Source of the DNA: Clostridia bacterium
GTDB taxonomy: Bacteria; Bacillota; Clostridia; Lachnospirales; Anaerotignaceae
Assembly: GCA_022651385.1 (NCBI GenBank)
Contig: JALCQR010000001.1
Location: forward strand, 248,001 to 312,000
Reading direction: 5' to 3'
Length of the DNA: 64,000 nucleotides
Positions 53,464-62,731 of this stretch are shown piece after piece (the first letter of the stretch is position 1; each line of letters opens with the position of its first letter). Both the position numbers and the translations under genes were made by a program. The notes under the pieces are model-generated. The model was not told the origin of the DNA. It searched no databases and saw nothing but the letters and a program-made list of their open reading frames with translations.

Positions 53464-53776
53464 AGTAGCGGTTGTGGGTGATAAAGACAGTGTAATGGGC
53501 TTTACCGCTCTTGGACTCGATGTTTTTCCTGTCTATGATGCCGATGAGGTTAAAAAGAAATTGCATGCTCTCGCAGAAGAAGACTATGCGATAATATATA
53601 TTACCGAAAAATATGCAATAGCCGGAAAAGAAGCCATTGACAGATACAAGGATAATGAACTCCCTGCAATAATAGTCATCCCGGGCATAACAGGCAGCAT
53701 GGGCATAGGAATGAACGAAGTAAGAGAATCTGCAAAGAGGGCTATCGGAGCAGACATACTATTTGGCGAAGATTAA
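53456..53776 (+). CDS. ntpG: V-type ATPase subunit F
   Basis: A 106-residue Rossmann-like central-stalk subunit. It begins MYKVAVVGDKDSVMGFTALG and continues IIYITEKYA and PAIIVIPG, the family hallmarks. ATG 53456 is preferred (GAGGGA five bases upstream). ATG 53450 lies inside that site. It modulates coupling of A3B3 rotation. Confidence 0.94.
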   Translation: MYKVAVVGDKDSVMGFTALGLDVFPVYDADEVKKKLHALAEEDYAIIYITEKYAIAGKEAIDRYKDNELPAIIVIPGITGSMGIGMNEVRESAKRAIGADILFGED

Positions 53777-53804
53777 AAAATAAGAATTGAGTGGTGATAA
53801 AATA

Positions 53805-55583
53805 ATGAGTACAGGCACAATAGTTAAGGTGTCGGGACCGCTCGTTGTTGCAGAAGGTATGAGAGATGCCAATATGTTCGACGTTGTTAAGGTTTCTGAC
53901 AAACATCTTATCGGTGAAATTATAGAGATGCACAGCGATAAGGCCTCAATTCAGGTTTATGAGGAAACAAGCGGTCTTGGTCCTGGAGAAAAAGTTGTAT
54001 CAACAGGCCAGCCTATGAGTGTTGAACTTGGACCTGGTCTTATCTCTACAATATATGATGGTATCCAGCGTCCTCTTGAAAAGCTTTACGAGATTTCTGG
54101 ACCTAATATACAAAAGGGTGTTGAGGTTGCGTCTATTGACAGAGAGAAAAAGTGGCACTTTAAGCCTACAGCTAAAGCTGGTGACGCAGTATCTGGCGGA
54201 GATATAATCGGTACTGTTCAGGAAACACCTGTAGTTGAGTGCCGAATAATGATACCTCCTACACTTAAAGGTACTATAAAAGAAATTAAAGAAGGTGACT
54301 TCACAGTTGATGAGGAAGTTGCGGTACTGACAGATGAAAAGGGCAATGACGTAGTTATAACAATGTTGCAGAAATGGCCTGTTCGTAAAGAAAGACCGTA
54401 TAAGTCAAAACAAAGCCCTAATTCACTCCTTATAACAGGCCAGCGTGTTATTGATACATTTTTCCCAATAACAAAGGGCGGAGTTGCAGCAATACCGGGA
54501 CCTTTCGGAAGCGGTAAAACAGTTACTCAGCATCAGCTTGCAAAATGGGCAGATGCCGATATAGTTGTTTATATAGGCTGCGGAGAACGTGGAAACGAAA
54601 TGACGGATGTTCTTCTTGAATTTCCTCAATTAAAAGACCCTCGTACTGGCGAAAGCCTTATGCAAAGGACAGTGCTTATCGCAAATACATCTGATATGCC
54701 TGTTGCAGCACGTGAGGCATCTATATATACAGGTATAACAATTGCCGAATATTACAGAGATATGGGTTATAGTGTTGCTCTTATGGCCGACTCTACATCA
54801 AGATGGGCAGAAGCTCTCCGTGAAATGAGCGGACGTCTTGAAGAGATGCCAGGTGAGGAAGGTTATCCGGCATATCTTGGAAGCCGTCTTGCACAGTTCT
54901 ATGAAAGAGCCGGTATGGTTCATTGCATGAACTCAAAAGAAGACAGAATAGGTTCACTTACTGCTATAGGTGCTGTTTCACCTCCTGGCGGCGATACATC
55001 AGAGCCTGTAAGCCAGGCAACACTTCGTATAGTAAAAGTATTCTGGGGCCTTGATTCAGCACTTGCGTATAAGCGTCATTTCCCTGCTATAAACTGGCTT
55101 ACCAGTTATTCACTTTATCAGGATAAGGTTGACGAATGGACTGACAAAAATGTTGAACCGGATTTTGCTGAGCACAGAGCAGAGGCTATGAGGCTTCTTC
55201 AGGAAGAAGCAAATCTTGAGGAAATTGTACAGCTGGTCGGTGTTGATTCACTTTCTCACAGCGACAGACTTATTCTTGAGGTTACACGTTCAATTCGTGA
55301 GGACTTCCTTCATCAGAACTCATTCCATGAAGTGGATACATACACGTCACTTCATAAACAATATAGAATGCTTAAACTTATTCTAAAGTTCTACGAAGAA
55401 GGCCAGAAAGCTATAAAGGCCGGCGTTTCTATCAACAAAATCTCAAAGCTTAGTGTTTTAGAGTCTATCGGACGTGCTAAATATGTATTAGAAGATAATG
55501 TTGATAAAGAATATGACAAAATAGAAGAAATGATAGTAGATCAGCTTGCCGACCTTGCAAAGAAGGAGGCTGAAGAAGAATGA
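53805..55583 (+). CDS. ntpA: V-type ATPase catalytic subunit A
   Basis: The nucleotide-hydrolysing subunit, 592 residues. It starts [18 protein letters not shown], has the large non-homologous insertion at about 115-190, P-loop [11 protein letters not shown], catalytic GERGNEM, and [19 protein letters not shown] 53805 after GTGGTGA is chosen over an upstream in-frame codon at 53787. Stop overlaps the B start by four bases. Confidence 0.96.
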   Translation: MSTGTIVKVSGPLVVAEGMRDANMFDVVKVSDKHLIGEIIEMHSDKASIQVYEETSGLGPGEKVVSTGQPMSVELGPGLISTIYDGIQRPLEKLYEISGPNIQKGVEVASIDREKKWHFKPTAKAGDAVSGGDIIGTVQETPVVECRIMIPPTLKGTIKEIKEGDFTVDEEVAVLTDEKGNDVVITMLQKWPVRKERPYKSKQSPNSLLITGQRVIDTFFPITKGGVAAIPGPFGSGKTVTQHQLAKWADADIVVYIGCGERGNEMTDVLLEFPQLKDPRTGESLMQRTVLIANTSDMPVAAREASIYTGITIAEYYRDMGYSVALMADSTSRWAEALREMSGRLEEMPGEEGYPAYLGSRLAQFYERAGMVHCMNSKEDRIGSLTAIGAVSPPGGDTSEPVSQATLRIVKVFWGLDSALAYKRHFPAINWLTSYSLYQDKVDEWTDKNVEPDFAEHRAEAMRLLQEEANLEEIVQLVGVDSLSHSDRLILEVTRSIREDFLHQNSFHEVDTYTSLHKQYRMLKLILKFYEEGQKAIKAGVSINKISKLSVLESIGRAKYVLEDNVDKEYDKIEEMIVDQLADLAKKEAEEE

Positions 55584-56956
55584 TAAAAGAATACAGATCC
55601 ATCCAGGAAGTTGCCGGCCCTCTTATGCTTGTAACAGGTGTTGAGGGAGTTAAATATGATGAGCTTGGAGAAATAGAGCTTGCCTCAACAGGCGAGATAA
55701 GAAGATGCAAAGTTCTTGAAGTAAACGGCGATACTGCACTTGTACAGCTCTTTGAAAGTGCAACTGGCATTAACCTTTCAGACAGCAAAGTAAGATTTTT
55801 GGGTAAAAGTCTTGATTTCGGCGTTTCGCCTGATATACTCGGCCGTGTATTTGACGGCATGGGCAAGCCTATAGACGGTGGCCCTGAAATTATACCTGAA
55901 AAACGTCTTGATATTAATGGTGCTCCTATTAACCCGGCAGCAAGAGATTACCCTTCTGAGTTTATTCAGACAGGTATTTCGGCAATAGACGGACTTAACA
56001 CACTTGTTCGTGGTCAGAAACTTCCTATATTCTCGGCAGCAGGTCTCCCTCATGCAAACCTTGCCGTTCAGATTGCAAGACAGGCAAAAGTTGTTGGTAC
56101 AGACAGCAAATTTGCCGTTGTATTTGCCGCAGTTGGTATTACATTCGAAGATGCCGATTTCTTTATTAAAGACTTTAAGGAAACAGGTGCTATCGACCGT
56201 TCGGTTGTATTTGTAAACCTTGCAAATGATCCTGCCGTAGAACGTGTCTGCACACCTCGTATGGCACTTACAGCAGCAGAGTACCTTGCTTTTGAACAGC
56301 ACATGCACGTACTTGTTATAATTACTGATATAACAAACTACGCAGAAGCTCTTCGTGAAATTTCAGCAGCCAAAAAAGAGGTTCCGGGACGTCGTGGTTA
56401 CCCTGGATATCTTTACACAGACCTTGCCACAATGTATGAAAGAGCAGGAAGAAAAAGAGGCATAGAGGGTTCTATAACAATGATTCCTATTCTTACAATG
56501 CCTGAAGATGATAAAACTCATCCTATTCCTGACCTTACAGGATATATTACAGAAGGCCAGATAATTTTAAGCCGTGAGCTTTACAAAAAAGGAATTCAGC
56601 CGCCGATTGATGTTCTTCCGTCTCTTAGCCGTCTGAAAGATAAAGGTATAGGAGAAGGCAAAACAAGAGAAGACCATGCTGACACAATGAACCAGCTTTT
56701 TGCGGCATATTCACGTGGTAAAGATGCTAAGGAACTTATGTCTATTCTTGGTGAATCCGCACTTTCAGATGTAGATATTCTTTATGCGAAATTTGCGGAT
56801 GAATTTGAAAAAGAATATGTTTCACAAGGCTTCAGAACAGAGAGAAGCATTGAACAGACTCTTGATTTAGGCTGGAAATTATTAAGCAAGTTGCCTAAGA
56901 GTGAACTTAAGCGTATAGACGATAAATTTATTGAAAAATACATGCCTAAGGAGTGA
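55580..56956 (+). CDS. ntpB: V-type ATPase subunit B
   Basis: The non-catalytic nucleotide-site subunit, 458 residues. It contains [30 protein letters not shown] in place of a P-loop, [20 protein letters not shown] and [22 protein letters not shown] (split: [19 protein letters not shown]). ATG 55580 overlaps the A stop. Confidence 0.96.
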   Translation: MIKEYRSIQEVAGPLMLVTGVEGVKYDELGEIELASTGEIRRCKVLEVNGDTALVQLFESATGINLSDSKVRFLGKSLDFGVSPDILGRVFDGMGKPIDGGPEIIPEKRLDINGAPINPAARDYPSEFIQTGISAIDGLNTLVRGQKLPIFSAAGLPHANLAVQIARQAKVVGTDSKFAVVFAAVGITFEDADFFIKDFKETGAIDRSVVFVNLANDPAVERVCTPRMALTAAEYLAFEQHMHVLVIITDITNYAEALREISAAKKEVPGRRGYPGYLYTDLATMYERAGRKRGIEGSITMIPILTMPEDDKTHPIPDLTGYITEGQIILSRELYKKGIQPPIDVLPSLSRLKDKGIGEGKTREDHADTMNQLFAAYSRGKDAKELMSILGESALSDVDILYAKFADEFEKEYVSQGFRTERSIEQTLDLGWKLLSKLPKSELKRIDDKFIEKYMPKE

Positions 56957-56962
56957 TAAGGT

Positions 56963-57640
56963 GTGAGCAGAATTAACGTAAACCCAACCCGTATGGAAAT
57001 GGCACGCCTTAAAAAACAGCTCAAAACGGCTTCAAGAGGTCATAAACTTCTTAAAGATAAGCTTGACGAACTTATGAAACAATTCCTTGAAATAGTTAAA
57101 GATAACAAAAGACTTCGTGAGGAAGCGGAAACTGCTCTTGAAAATGCGTATAAAAGTTTTATTATAGCAAGAGCAGTAATGAGTCAGGAATATCTCGGAG
57201 AGTCTTTGATGATGCCTAAACAGCAAGTTGCCGTTGATGTATCAAATAAAAATGTTATGAGTGTAAATGTTCCTGTTTTTGATTTTAAAACGACAAACAA
57301 TACAGATGACATTTACCCTTATGGCCTTGCATTTACTTCCGGAGAGCTTGACCTTTCAATGGAGGCGTTTTCCAAAGCCATGGAGCCGCTTTTGAAACTT
57401 GCTCAAAGTGAAAAATGTGCACAGCTTATGGCTCAGGAAATAGAAAAAACAAGAAGACGTGTTAATGCCCTCGAAAATATAATGATACCAGATTACGAGG
57501 AGACAATTAAATATATCACCCAGAAGCTTTCTGAAGATGAAAGGTCTTCTAACACAAGACTTATGAAGGTTAAAGACATGATTTTAGAGAAAGCTATAGA
57601 GGAAAAACGATTAAAAGACCTGAAAGCACAGGGCGCATAA
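56963..57640 (+). CDS. ntpD: V-type ATPase subunit D
   Basis: The central rotor shaft, 225 residues, with long N- and C-terminal coiled-coil helices. NPTRMEMARLKKQLKTASRGHKLLK is split into the hallmarks NPTRMEM and RGHKLLKDK, and RRRVNALENIMIPDYEETIKYI into RRVNALEN and IPDYEETI. The GTG start at 56963 follows AAGGAGTG. It is the last gene of the operon. Confidence 0.95.
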   Translation: MSRINVNPTRMEMARLKKQLKTASRGHKLLKDKLDELMKQFLEIVKDNKRLREEAETALENAYKSFIIARAVMSQEYLGESLMMPKQQVAVDVSNKNVMSVNVPVFDFKTTNNTDDIYPYGLAFTSGELDLSMEAFSKAMEPLLKLAQSEKCAQLMAQEIEKTRRRVNALENIMIPDYEETIKYITQKLSEDERSSNTRLMKVKDMILEKAIEEKRLKDLKAQGA

Positions 57641-57658
57641 AAAACACCTTCGTAGTTG

Positions 57659-57714
57659 AAATACATCCCAATGTTTGACATATAAACTAAACATTTTTGG
57701 GATGTATTTTTTAT
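57659..57714 (+). terminator. Terminator after the V-ATPase operon
   Basis: AAATACATCCCAA (57659-57671) pairs with TTGGGATGTATTT (57698-57710), with an inner TGTTT/AAACA extension, followed by TTTT. Confidence 0.88.
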
Positions 57715-57779
57715 GCCATATTTATAATATAACATGGGCCTTTTGAAAAAAATCTACATTTAAAATTGCGAAAACCATA

Positions 57780-57823
57780 AAAAAGAGCCTCAAAACAACT
57801 AATAGTTTTTTGAGACTCTTTTA
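57780..57823. terminator. Second hairpin, possible terminator for the minus-strand gene
   Basis: AAAAGAGCCTCAAAA pairs with TTTTGAGACTCTTTT (one mismatch). A/T tracts flank both sides, so it could act in either direction. It lies about 110 bases past the stop of the secreted-protein gene. Confidence 0.6.
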
Positions 57824-57931
57824 AGTTGAATTTATTTTATTATGTCTAAAACATAACTGAAATTTTATAACTAAAATTATTGATGTCAATTACAATGTAT
57901 TAAACTAAATTATACAGTAAGATAAAAGATA

Positions 57932-58828
57932 TTACTTGCACTCAGTGATGTCAGGCATAAAGTCATAATTATCATGGTTAACAACAATCCAGTTGTCGCC
58001 GAATTTTTGAACAGTTATATTTTCATGGCTATTATACATTGTCTGGGTAGAATCAGTTAGTGTATAGTCTATCTGGTATACATAGGTATTATCATCGATT
58101 TTATTTTTTTCAGTGAAGCTGTAATCTGTAACCCAAGGGCTAGAACCGCCGATAGACCAATTCATATCCTTATATTTTTCATAATCCTGACTTTTAAGTT
58201 TATTTGAGAGAATTGCAAAACGGAAACTGCTATTCCTTTGCTTTAAAGCTTCTGCCCATAAGGCAACAGTTCCTTCTTTGTCCTTCGTAACTAAAGAATT
58301 TTTTTTATTTAACTGCACTTCTGAGAACGGATGAGCAGTGTCTTCGGTAATATCTGGTAAACAATTGTAATTATCATGACCGACAACACACCAGCTATTG
58401 CCAAATCTTTTAACTGTTATGTTTTCGATGCTGTTATACATTGCCTTAGTAGAATCTGTCATTGTATAGCTAATTTGATATACATAGGTATCACTGTCAA
58501 CTTTATTTTTTTCATGTACTGTGTAGCTAACAACCCAAGGACTTGAACCACCAATTACCCAAGACATCTGGTTGTATTCATCATATTCTTTTGCTTTAAG
58601 TTCGTCTGAAAGAAGTGCAAATCTAAATGCACCGTTTCTTTGGCTTAGTGCTTCAGCCCATAAGTTTACCGTTTCAATTTTATCTTGGGTTAAGCTGCTT
58701 TCAATTTTTTGTGTTTGAGATTTGTTTTGAAAATTTTCTCCTTTTGTCATTGCCTGTGCATTTGTCTTTGTAGCACCCAATGATAAAAAACATACGATGC
58801 CAATTAGAATTTTTTTTGAACATATCAT
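57932..58828 (-). CDS. Secreted protein with two near-identical 113-residue repeats
   Basis: A 298-residue protein. The signal peptide (about 1-26) ends TNAQA. A Gln/Lys-rich linker is followed by repeat 1 (about 51-163) and repeat 2 (about 184-297), which match at roughly two thirds of positions. Shared blocks are LWAEAL-x-QRN-xx-FRFA-LS, W-x-IGGSSPWV, DTYVYQI-Y-TDST and FG-W-VV-HDNY. The pattern recalls small NTF2-like or BlaR1-type sensor domains, but I cannot assign a named family. AAAGGAG precedes ATG 58828. It is monocistronic. Confidence 0.8.
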   Translation of the reverse strand: MICSKKILIGIVCFLSLGATKTNAQAMTKGENFQNKSQTQKIESSLTQDKIETVNLWAEALSQRNGAFRFALLSDELKAKEYDEYNQMSWVIGGSSPWVVSYTVHEKNKVDSDTYVYQISYTMTDSTKAMYNSIENITVKRFGNSWCVVGHDNYNCLPDITEDTAHPFSEVQLNKKNSLVTKDKEGTVALWAEALKQRNSSFRFAILSNKLKSQDYEKYKDMNWSIGGSSPWVTDYSFTEKNKIDDNTYVYQIDYTLTDSTQTMYNSHENITVQKFGDNWIVVNHDNYDFMPDITECK

Positions 58829-59034
58829 AGCTATTCTCCTTTTTTATACAACTAAACCACTAAGTAAATATATGCAATTAGTTTCACCTGTAGTTCCTGA
58901 ACATGTATACATTTGAGGTAATAGGTGTGACTGTTTACACTATTTATATTTTGCGATTCAGCTTTTTATCATCATTTTTGATTGCATACATTTTACAATT
59001 ATGGAAAAGTAAAGTCAATAATTTAAAGTAATAA

Positions 59035-59090
59035 TTGACAAAATAGTTTAAATATTTTAAAATATAAACATCAAACATCAAACGTTTAAC
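59035..59090 (+). promoter_or_regulatory. Promoter and candidate operator for the GntR operon
   Basis: TTGACA (59035-59040), exactly 17 bases, TAAAAT (59058-59063). Just downstream, CATCAAA occurs twice and ends in a palindrome TCAAACGTTTAA-like core (AAACGTTT, about 59080-59087). It would be a natural autoregulation site for the GntR protein. Confidence 0.5.
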
Positions 59091-59109
59091 AACTGAGGAG
59101 GCGTAGAAT

Positions 59110-59817
59110 ATGTCTTTTAGCAGTATAGAGGGTAAACAAAAAGGAACAGCTGTCGAATTTGTTATAAATGCTTTTAAAGAACTTCTTGAAAAAAGAGAGC
59201 TTAAACCCGGCGATAGAATTCCTAATGAAACGGAGCTTTCTCAAATACTTTCTGTAAGCAGAGGCTCTGTAAGAGAGGCGCTTAAAATACTTTCCGCTTT
59301 TGGGGTTGTAGACATACAAAGAGGTAACGGAAGTTTTATTTCCGACGGGCAGTCTTCAAATATAGAGCCTGTGCTCTTTAACTTTCTTCTTATGAATCCC
59401 TCTATCAAAGAAGTAAGAGATTTTAGAGAATGTATTGAAAGGAATGTGCTCTTTCTTGGAATAAAATATGCAGATGATGGAGACATTGCGAAAGTAAAAG
59501 AAAATCTTAAAAAATTCGAAACTCTTAATCCAGAAGATGAAAATATACAGAAAAAAAAGCTTGATCTTGATTTGGAATTTCATTCACTTTTGGGAAAAGC
59601 AACTCATAATGGTTTTATTGAAAAAATTTATTCCTTTGCAATGAATTATTTTATTCCAATTATGCTTAAAACATATGAAAATCAGGCCATAGTGCCGAAA
59701 GACTCGGCAAAGGCACATGAAATTTTGTTTGAACCTATTTTGAAAAAAGATACAAGTCTTATTGAAAACGCTATAGAAAAAAGCAATGATATATGGCAGT
59801 ATTTGTCAGGTAATTAA
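59110..59817 (+). CDS. GntR-family (FadR/FCD subgroup) transcriptional regulator
   Basis: A 235-residue protein. The N-terminal winged helix (about 12-78) contains LKPGDRIPNETELSQIL and VSRGSVREALKIL. The C-terminal FCD domain (about 95-225) has metal-site candidates (D-x3-H pattern in DLEFHSLLGKATHN and a later H in KAHEIL). FCD regulators usually bind an organic or sugar acid. ACTGAGGAGG precedes ATG 59110. It heads the operon of the split lyase and LarA-like genes, so the operon substrate is its likely ligand. Confidence 0.9.
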   Translation: MSFSSIEGKQKGTAVEFVINAFKELLEKRELKPGDRIPNETELSQILSVSRGSVREALKILSAFGVVDIQRGNGSFISDGQSSNIEPVLFNFLLMNPSIKEVRDFRECIERNVLFLGIKYADDGDIAKVKENLKKFETLNPEDENIQKKKLDLDLEFHSLLGKATHNGFIEKIYSFAMNYFIPIMLKTYENQAIVPKDSAKAHEILFEPILKKDTSLIENAIEKSNDIWQYLSGN

Positions 59818-59844
59818 TAATTATTCTGCAAAGGAGGAAGGAAT

Positions 59845-60117
59845 ATGTATAATTGTTTGGTAATTAATGAAAAAGATACTGTTGCTACCGTTATCACTCC
59901 TATTAAGGCTGGAGAAGAAGCTGTTTATTTTTTGAAGGGAAGCGAACACAAAGTTAAAGCAATAAGTGACATTATAAAATTTCATAAGATAGCTCTTTGT
60001 GACATAAAAAAGGGGGATACTGTTATTAAATACGGATGCAAGATAGGTTATGCACTTTGCGATATAAAAAAAGGTGAATATGTGCATACACATAATCTTG
60101 ACAGTAAAAAACAATAA
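59845..60117 (+). CDS. SAF-domain small subunit of UxaA/SuyAB-type lyase
   Basis: A 90-residue protein matching the N-terminal SAF domain of altronate dehydratase (UxaA) and the alpha subunit of (2R)-sulfolactate sulfo-lyase (SuyA). It contains DTVATVITPIKAGEEAVYF and two repeats of the phrase ALCDIKKG. AAGGAGG precedes ATG 59845. It is separated by only 14 bases from the large subunit. In the split form SAF and catalytic parts are separate proteins. Substrate is undetermined. Confidence 0.85.
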   Translation: MYNCLVINEKDTVATVITPIKAGEEAVYFLKGSEHKVKAISDIIKFHKIALCDIKKGDTVIKYGCKIGYALCDIKKGEYVHTHNLDSKKQ

Positions 60118-60131
60118 AAGGAGTGAGAAAA

Positions 60132-61298
60132 ATGAAATTTAAAGGATACAGAAGACCCGACGGCAGAGCGGGTATTAGAAATCATATACTTATATTGCCT
60201 TGTTCTCTTTGTGCAAGCGAGACGGCAAGATTCATTGCTTCTCAGGTTCCGGGAGCAGTTTATATACCTAACCAAGGCGGATGTGCAATGGCTGCCGCAG
60301 ACTTGGAAATAACTTTAAAAGTTCTTTCAGGATTTGCTGCAAACCCAAATGTTTTTGGTACGGTTGTTGTGGGAAATACATGTGAAAATGTACAGGCTTC
60401 ACTTCTTTGTGAAAGAATAAAAGAATTAACAAACAAACCTCTTAAAAGCGTTGTTATAAGAGATGTAGGCGGCACAATAAAAGCTGCTGAAATCGGTGTA
60501 AAATATGCAATGGAAATGAGTATGGAAGCATCTAAATGTGAAAAAGAAGATATTGACATGTCTGAGATTGTTTTTGCAACAGAATGCGGCGGAAGCGACC
60601 CTACAAGCGGGCTTGCCGCAAATCCAACTTTGGGATATGTAAGCGATAAAATGGTATCTCTCGGCGCTATAAGCATACTTTCTGAGACATCCGAGCTTGT
60701 AGGAACAGAGGACATACTTGCTCCGCGATGTGTGAACAATAAAGTGTCAGAAAAATTACTTAAGATAATAAAAGACAATGAGGATTATTTTACACTTCAC
60801 GGTGAAAGTCTGAGAGACGGAAATCCTTCAGTAGGCAATAAACAAGGAGGACTTACCACATTGGAAGAAAAATCCCTCGGCTGTATTCATAAATGCGGTA
60901 CTTCAACAATAATGGAAGTTTACGGCTATGGTGAACAAATTGACAGAAACAAAAAAGGTCTGGTTGTAATGGATACGCCGGGACAGGATATTGCTTCCGT
61001 TGCGGCAATGGTAGCCGGAGGAGCTCAGATTGTGGTATTTACAACAGGAAGGGGAACGCCTACCGGAAATGGAATTGTGCCTGTAATAAAAATGACTGGA
61101 AACAGTGAAACTTTTGGCCTTATGAAAGACAACATTGATTTTGACGCAAGTGCAATTATAGATGGAAAAGCCGGAATTGAGGACACGGGAGAAAAACTTT
61201 TTGAGCTTGTAACGGAAGTAATTAACGGCAAAAAAAGCAAAGCCGAAGCATTGGGCTTTAATGATATGTCACTTGCAAGAAAATGCAATTTTTGTTGA
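60132..61298 (+). CDS. UxaA/SuyB-type lyase large subunit
   Basis: A 388-residue catalytic subunit of the UxaA/GarD/SuyB family, iron-dependent dehydratases or lyases acting on 2-hydroxy acids. It contains YRRPDGRAGIRNHILILP, NQGGCAM, VVVGNTCENVQ, FATECGGSDPTSGLAANP and the late TGRGTPTGN. Cysteines at GGC, NTC, ECGG and the final NFC are conserved or plausible iron ligands. ATG 60132 after AAAGGAG is preferred. Altronate, galactarate or sulfolactate chemistry cannot be told apart by eye. Confidence 0.88.
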   Translation: MKFKGYRRPDGRAGIRNHILILPCSLCASETARFIASQVPGAVYIPNQGGCAMAAADLEITLKVLSGFAANPNVFGTVVVGNTCENVQASLLCERIKELTNKPLKSVVIRDVGGTIKAAEIGVKYAMEMSMEASKCEKEDIDMSEIVFATECGGSDPTSGLAANPTLGYVSDKMVSLGAISILSETSELVGTEDILAPRCVNNKVSEKLLKIIKDNEDYFTLHGESLRDGNPSVGNKQGGLTTLEEKSLGCIHKCGTSTIMEVYGYGEQIDRNKKGLVVMDTPGQDIASVAAMVAGGAQIVVFTTGRGTPTGNGIVPVIKMTGNSETFGLMKDNIDFDASAIIDGKAGIEDTGEKLFELVTEVINGKKSKAEALGFNDMSLARKCNFC

Positions 61299-61320
61299 TA
61301 TATGAAGGGAGAAAATACAA

Positions 61321-62628
61321 ATGACATTTATTGATTTTCCGGAAATGAATTTTCCGGTTCAGGGAATTGAAGATGTGCCTATGCCTAAAATGGTTAGGAT
61401 AAAGGAAAAATATGAGGATGATAAAATTGATGACGTGAGAGCACACATTGAAAGTGAAATGGATAACCTTGAAATCGATAAGGCTGCCCTTAAGGGGAAA
61501 TCAATTGCCATAACTGTAGGAAGCCGAGGTATACCAAGCCTTCCGGTACTTGTAAAATCAATATGCGACAAGCTTAAAGAATGGGGAGCAAAACCGTTTA
61601 TAATTCCTGCAATGGGAAGCCACGGAGGCGGTACTGCCGAGGGAAACTTGGAAGTAATAAACGGCTACGGAATAACAGAAGAAGCAATGGAAGTGCCTAT
61701 AAAGGCTTCAATGGACGTAGTTCTTGTAGGACAAATGGAGGATTCCGCACACACACCTATTTACTGTGACAAATATGCGGCAGAAGCAGACGGAATTGTT
61801 CTTTTCAATAAAGTTAAACCGCATACTGATTTCAAAGGTTATAACGAAAGCGGTATATGCAAAATGATTGCCATTGGTATTGCAAAACACACAGGCTGCT
61901 CATGGTTTCACAAACAGGGATTTGACACTTTTGGTGAAAGGATACCGATTGTGGCAAAAGAATTTCTTCAGAAGATGAATGTAATAATGGGAATCGGCGT
62001 TGTGCAGAATGCATATGATGAAATATCAGAGATAAAAGCCTTTCCCAAAGATAAGATAATGGAAGGCGACCACGAACTGCTTCAAATTGCCAAAAGAAGA
62101 CTTCCGAGAATGAAGTTTGACAATATAGATGTACTTATTATAGACAAAATTGGCAAAAATATAAGCGGCGAAGGCGCAGACCCTAATGTAACAGGACGTG
62201 GATTTATGCCGTATTTCAAGGATGATTTCCACTGCAAGAAGCTCTTTATAAGAGGACTTACAGAGCAGAGCCACCACAATGCCTGCGGCCTTGGGCTTGC
62301 GGATATAACAACGAGAAGATGTCTTAATTCCTGTGATTGGGCAAGCACTTGGATAAACCTTTCAACAAACACAATGATAGACGGAGGAAAAATACCTGTA
62401 TATCAGAACAATGACTTTGAGGCACTGCGCCTTGCAATAAGGACATGCACAAAAATTGACTACTCAAAGGCAAGAGTTGCAAGAATACATGATACACTTT
62501 CTTTAAGTGAACTTGAAATATCGGAAAGTCTTATTCCTGATGTCATGAACAGGGACGATGTTGAGATTGTATCTGAGCCTTATGATTTACAGTTTGACAA
62601 AGACGGGTATCTGGAAGATTTTAAATAA
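61321..62628 (+). CDS. LarA-like (DUF2088) nickel-pincer racemase/epimerase homologue
   Basis: A 435-residue protein of the lactate racemase family. Residues equivalent to the key ones in LarA are present: H101 (GSHGGGT), H168 (VKPHTDF), K181 (ESGICKM) and H197 (WFHKQG). The K181-H197 distance of 16 equals that of LarA K184-H200, which bind the nickel-pincer cofactor. It would racemise or epimerise a 2-hydroxy acid. No larB, larC or larE cofactor genes are in the window. It follows the lyase by 22 bases in the same operon. Confidence 0.85.
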   Translation: MTFIDFPEMNFPVQGIEDVPMPKMVRIKEKYEDDKIDDVRAHIESEMDNLEIDKAALKGKSIAITVGSRGIPSLPVLVKSICDKLKEWGAKPFIIPAMGSHGGGTAEGNLEVINGYGITEEAMEVPIKASMDVVLVGQMEDSAHTPIYCDKYAAEADGIVLFNKVKPHTDFKGYNESGICKMIAIGIAKHTGCSWFHKQGFDTFGERIPIVAKEFLQKMNVIMGIGVVQNAYDEISEIKAFPKDKIMEGDHELLQIAKRRLPRMKFDNIDVLIIDKIGKNISGEGADPNVTGRGFMPYFKDDFHCKKLFIRGLTEQSHHNACGLGLADITTRRCLNSCDWASTWINLSTNTMIDGGKIPVYQNNDFEALRLAIRTCTKIDYSKARVARIHDTLSLSELEISESLIPDVMNRDDVEIVSEPYDLQFDKDGYLEDFK

Positions 62629-62651
62629 AATTAAATAAAAATTGAATATAC

Positions 62652-62731
62652 AAAGCAGTATCAAAAATAGAATGATATGAGGTGATTTTTTTGAAAAGAC
62701 TCATAACGTTTGTTTTGATACTGCTTTTTTT
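62652..62731 (+). terminator. Terminator-like inverted repeat enclosing the dacF start
   Basis: AAAGCAGTATCAAAA (62652-62666) is a perfect 15-base complement of TTTTGATACTGCTTT (62713-62727), which is followed by TTTT. The 46-base loop holds the dacF ribosome binding site (GAGGTG, 62679-62684) and start. Positioned 23 bases after the larA-like stop, it could end that operon or control dacF. Confidence 0.6.

Noticed and set aside
60260-60778. Minus-strand frame of 172 codons opposite the UxaA-like gene
   Set aside because: Shadow of a conserved enzyme gene.
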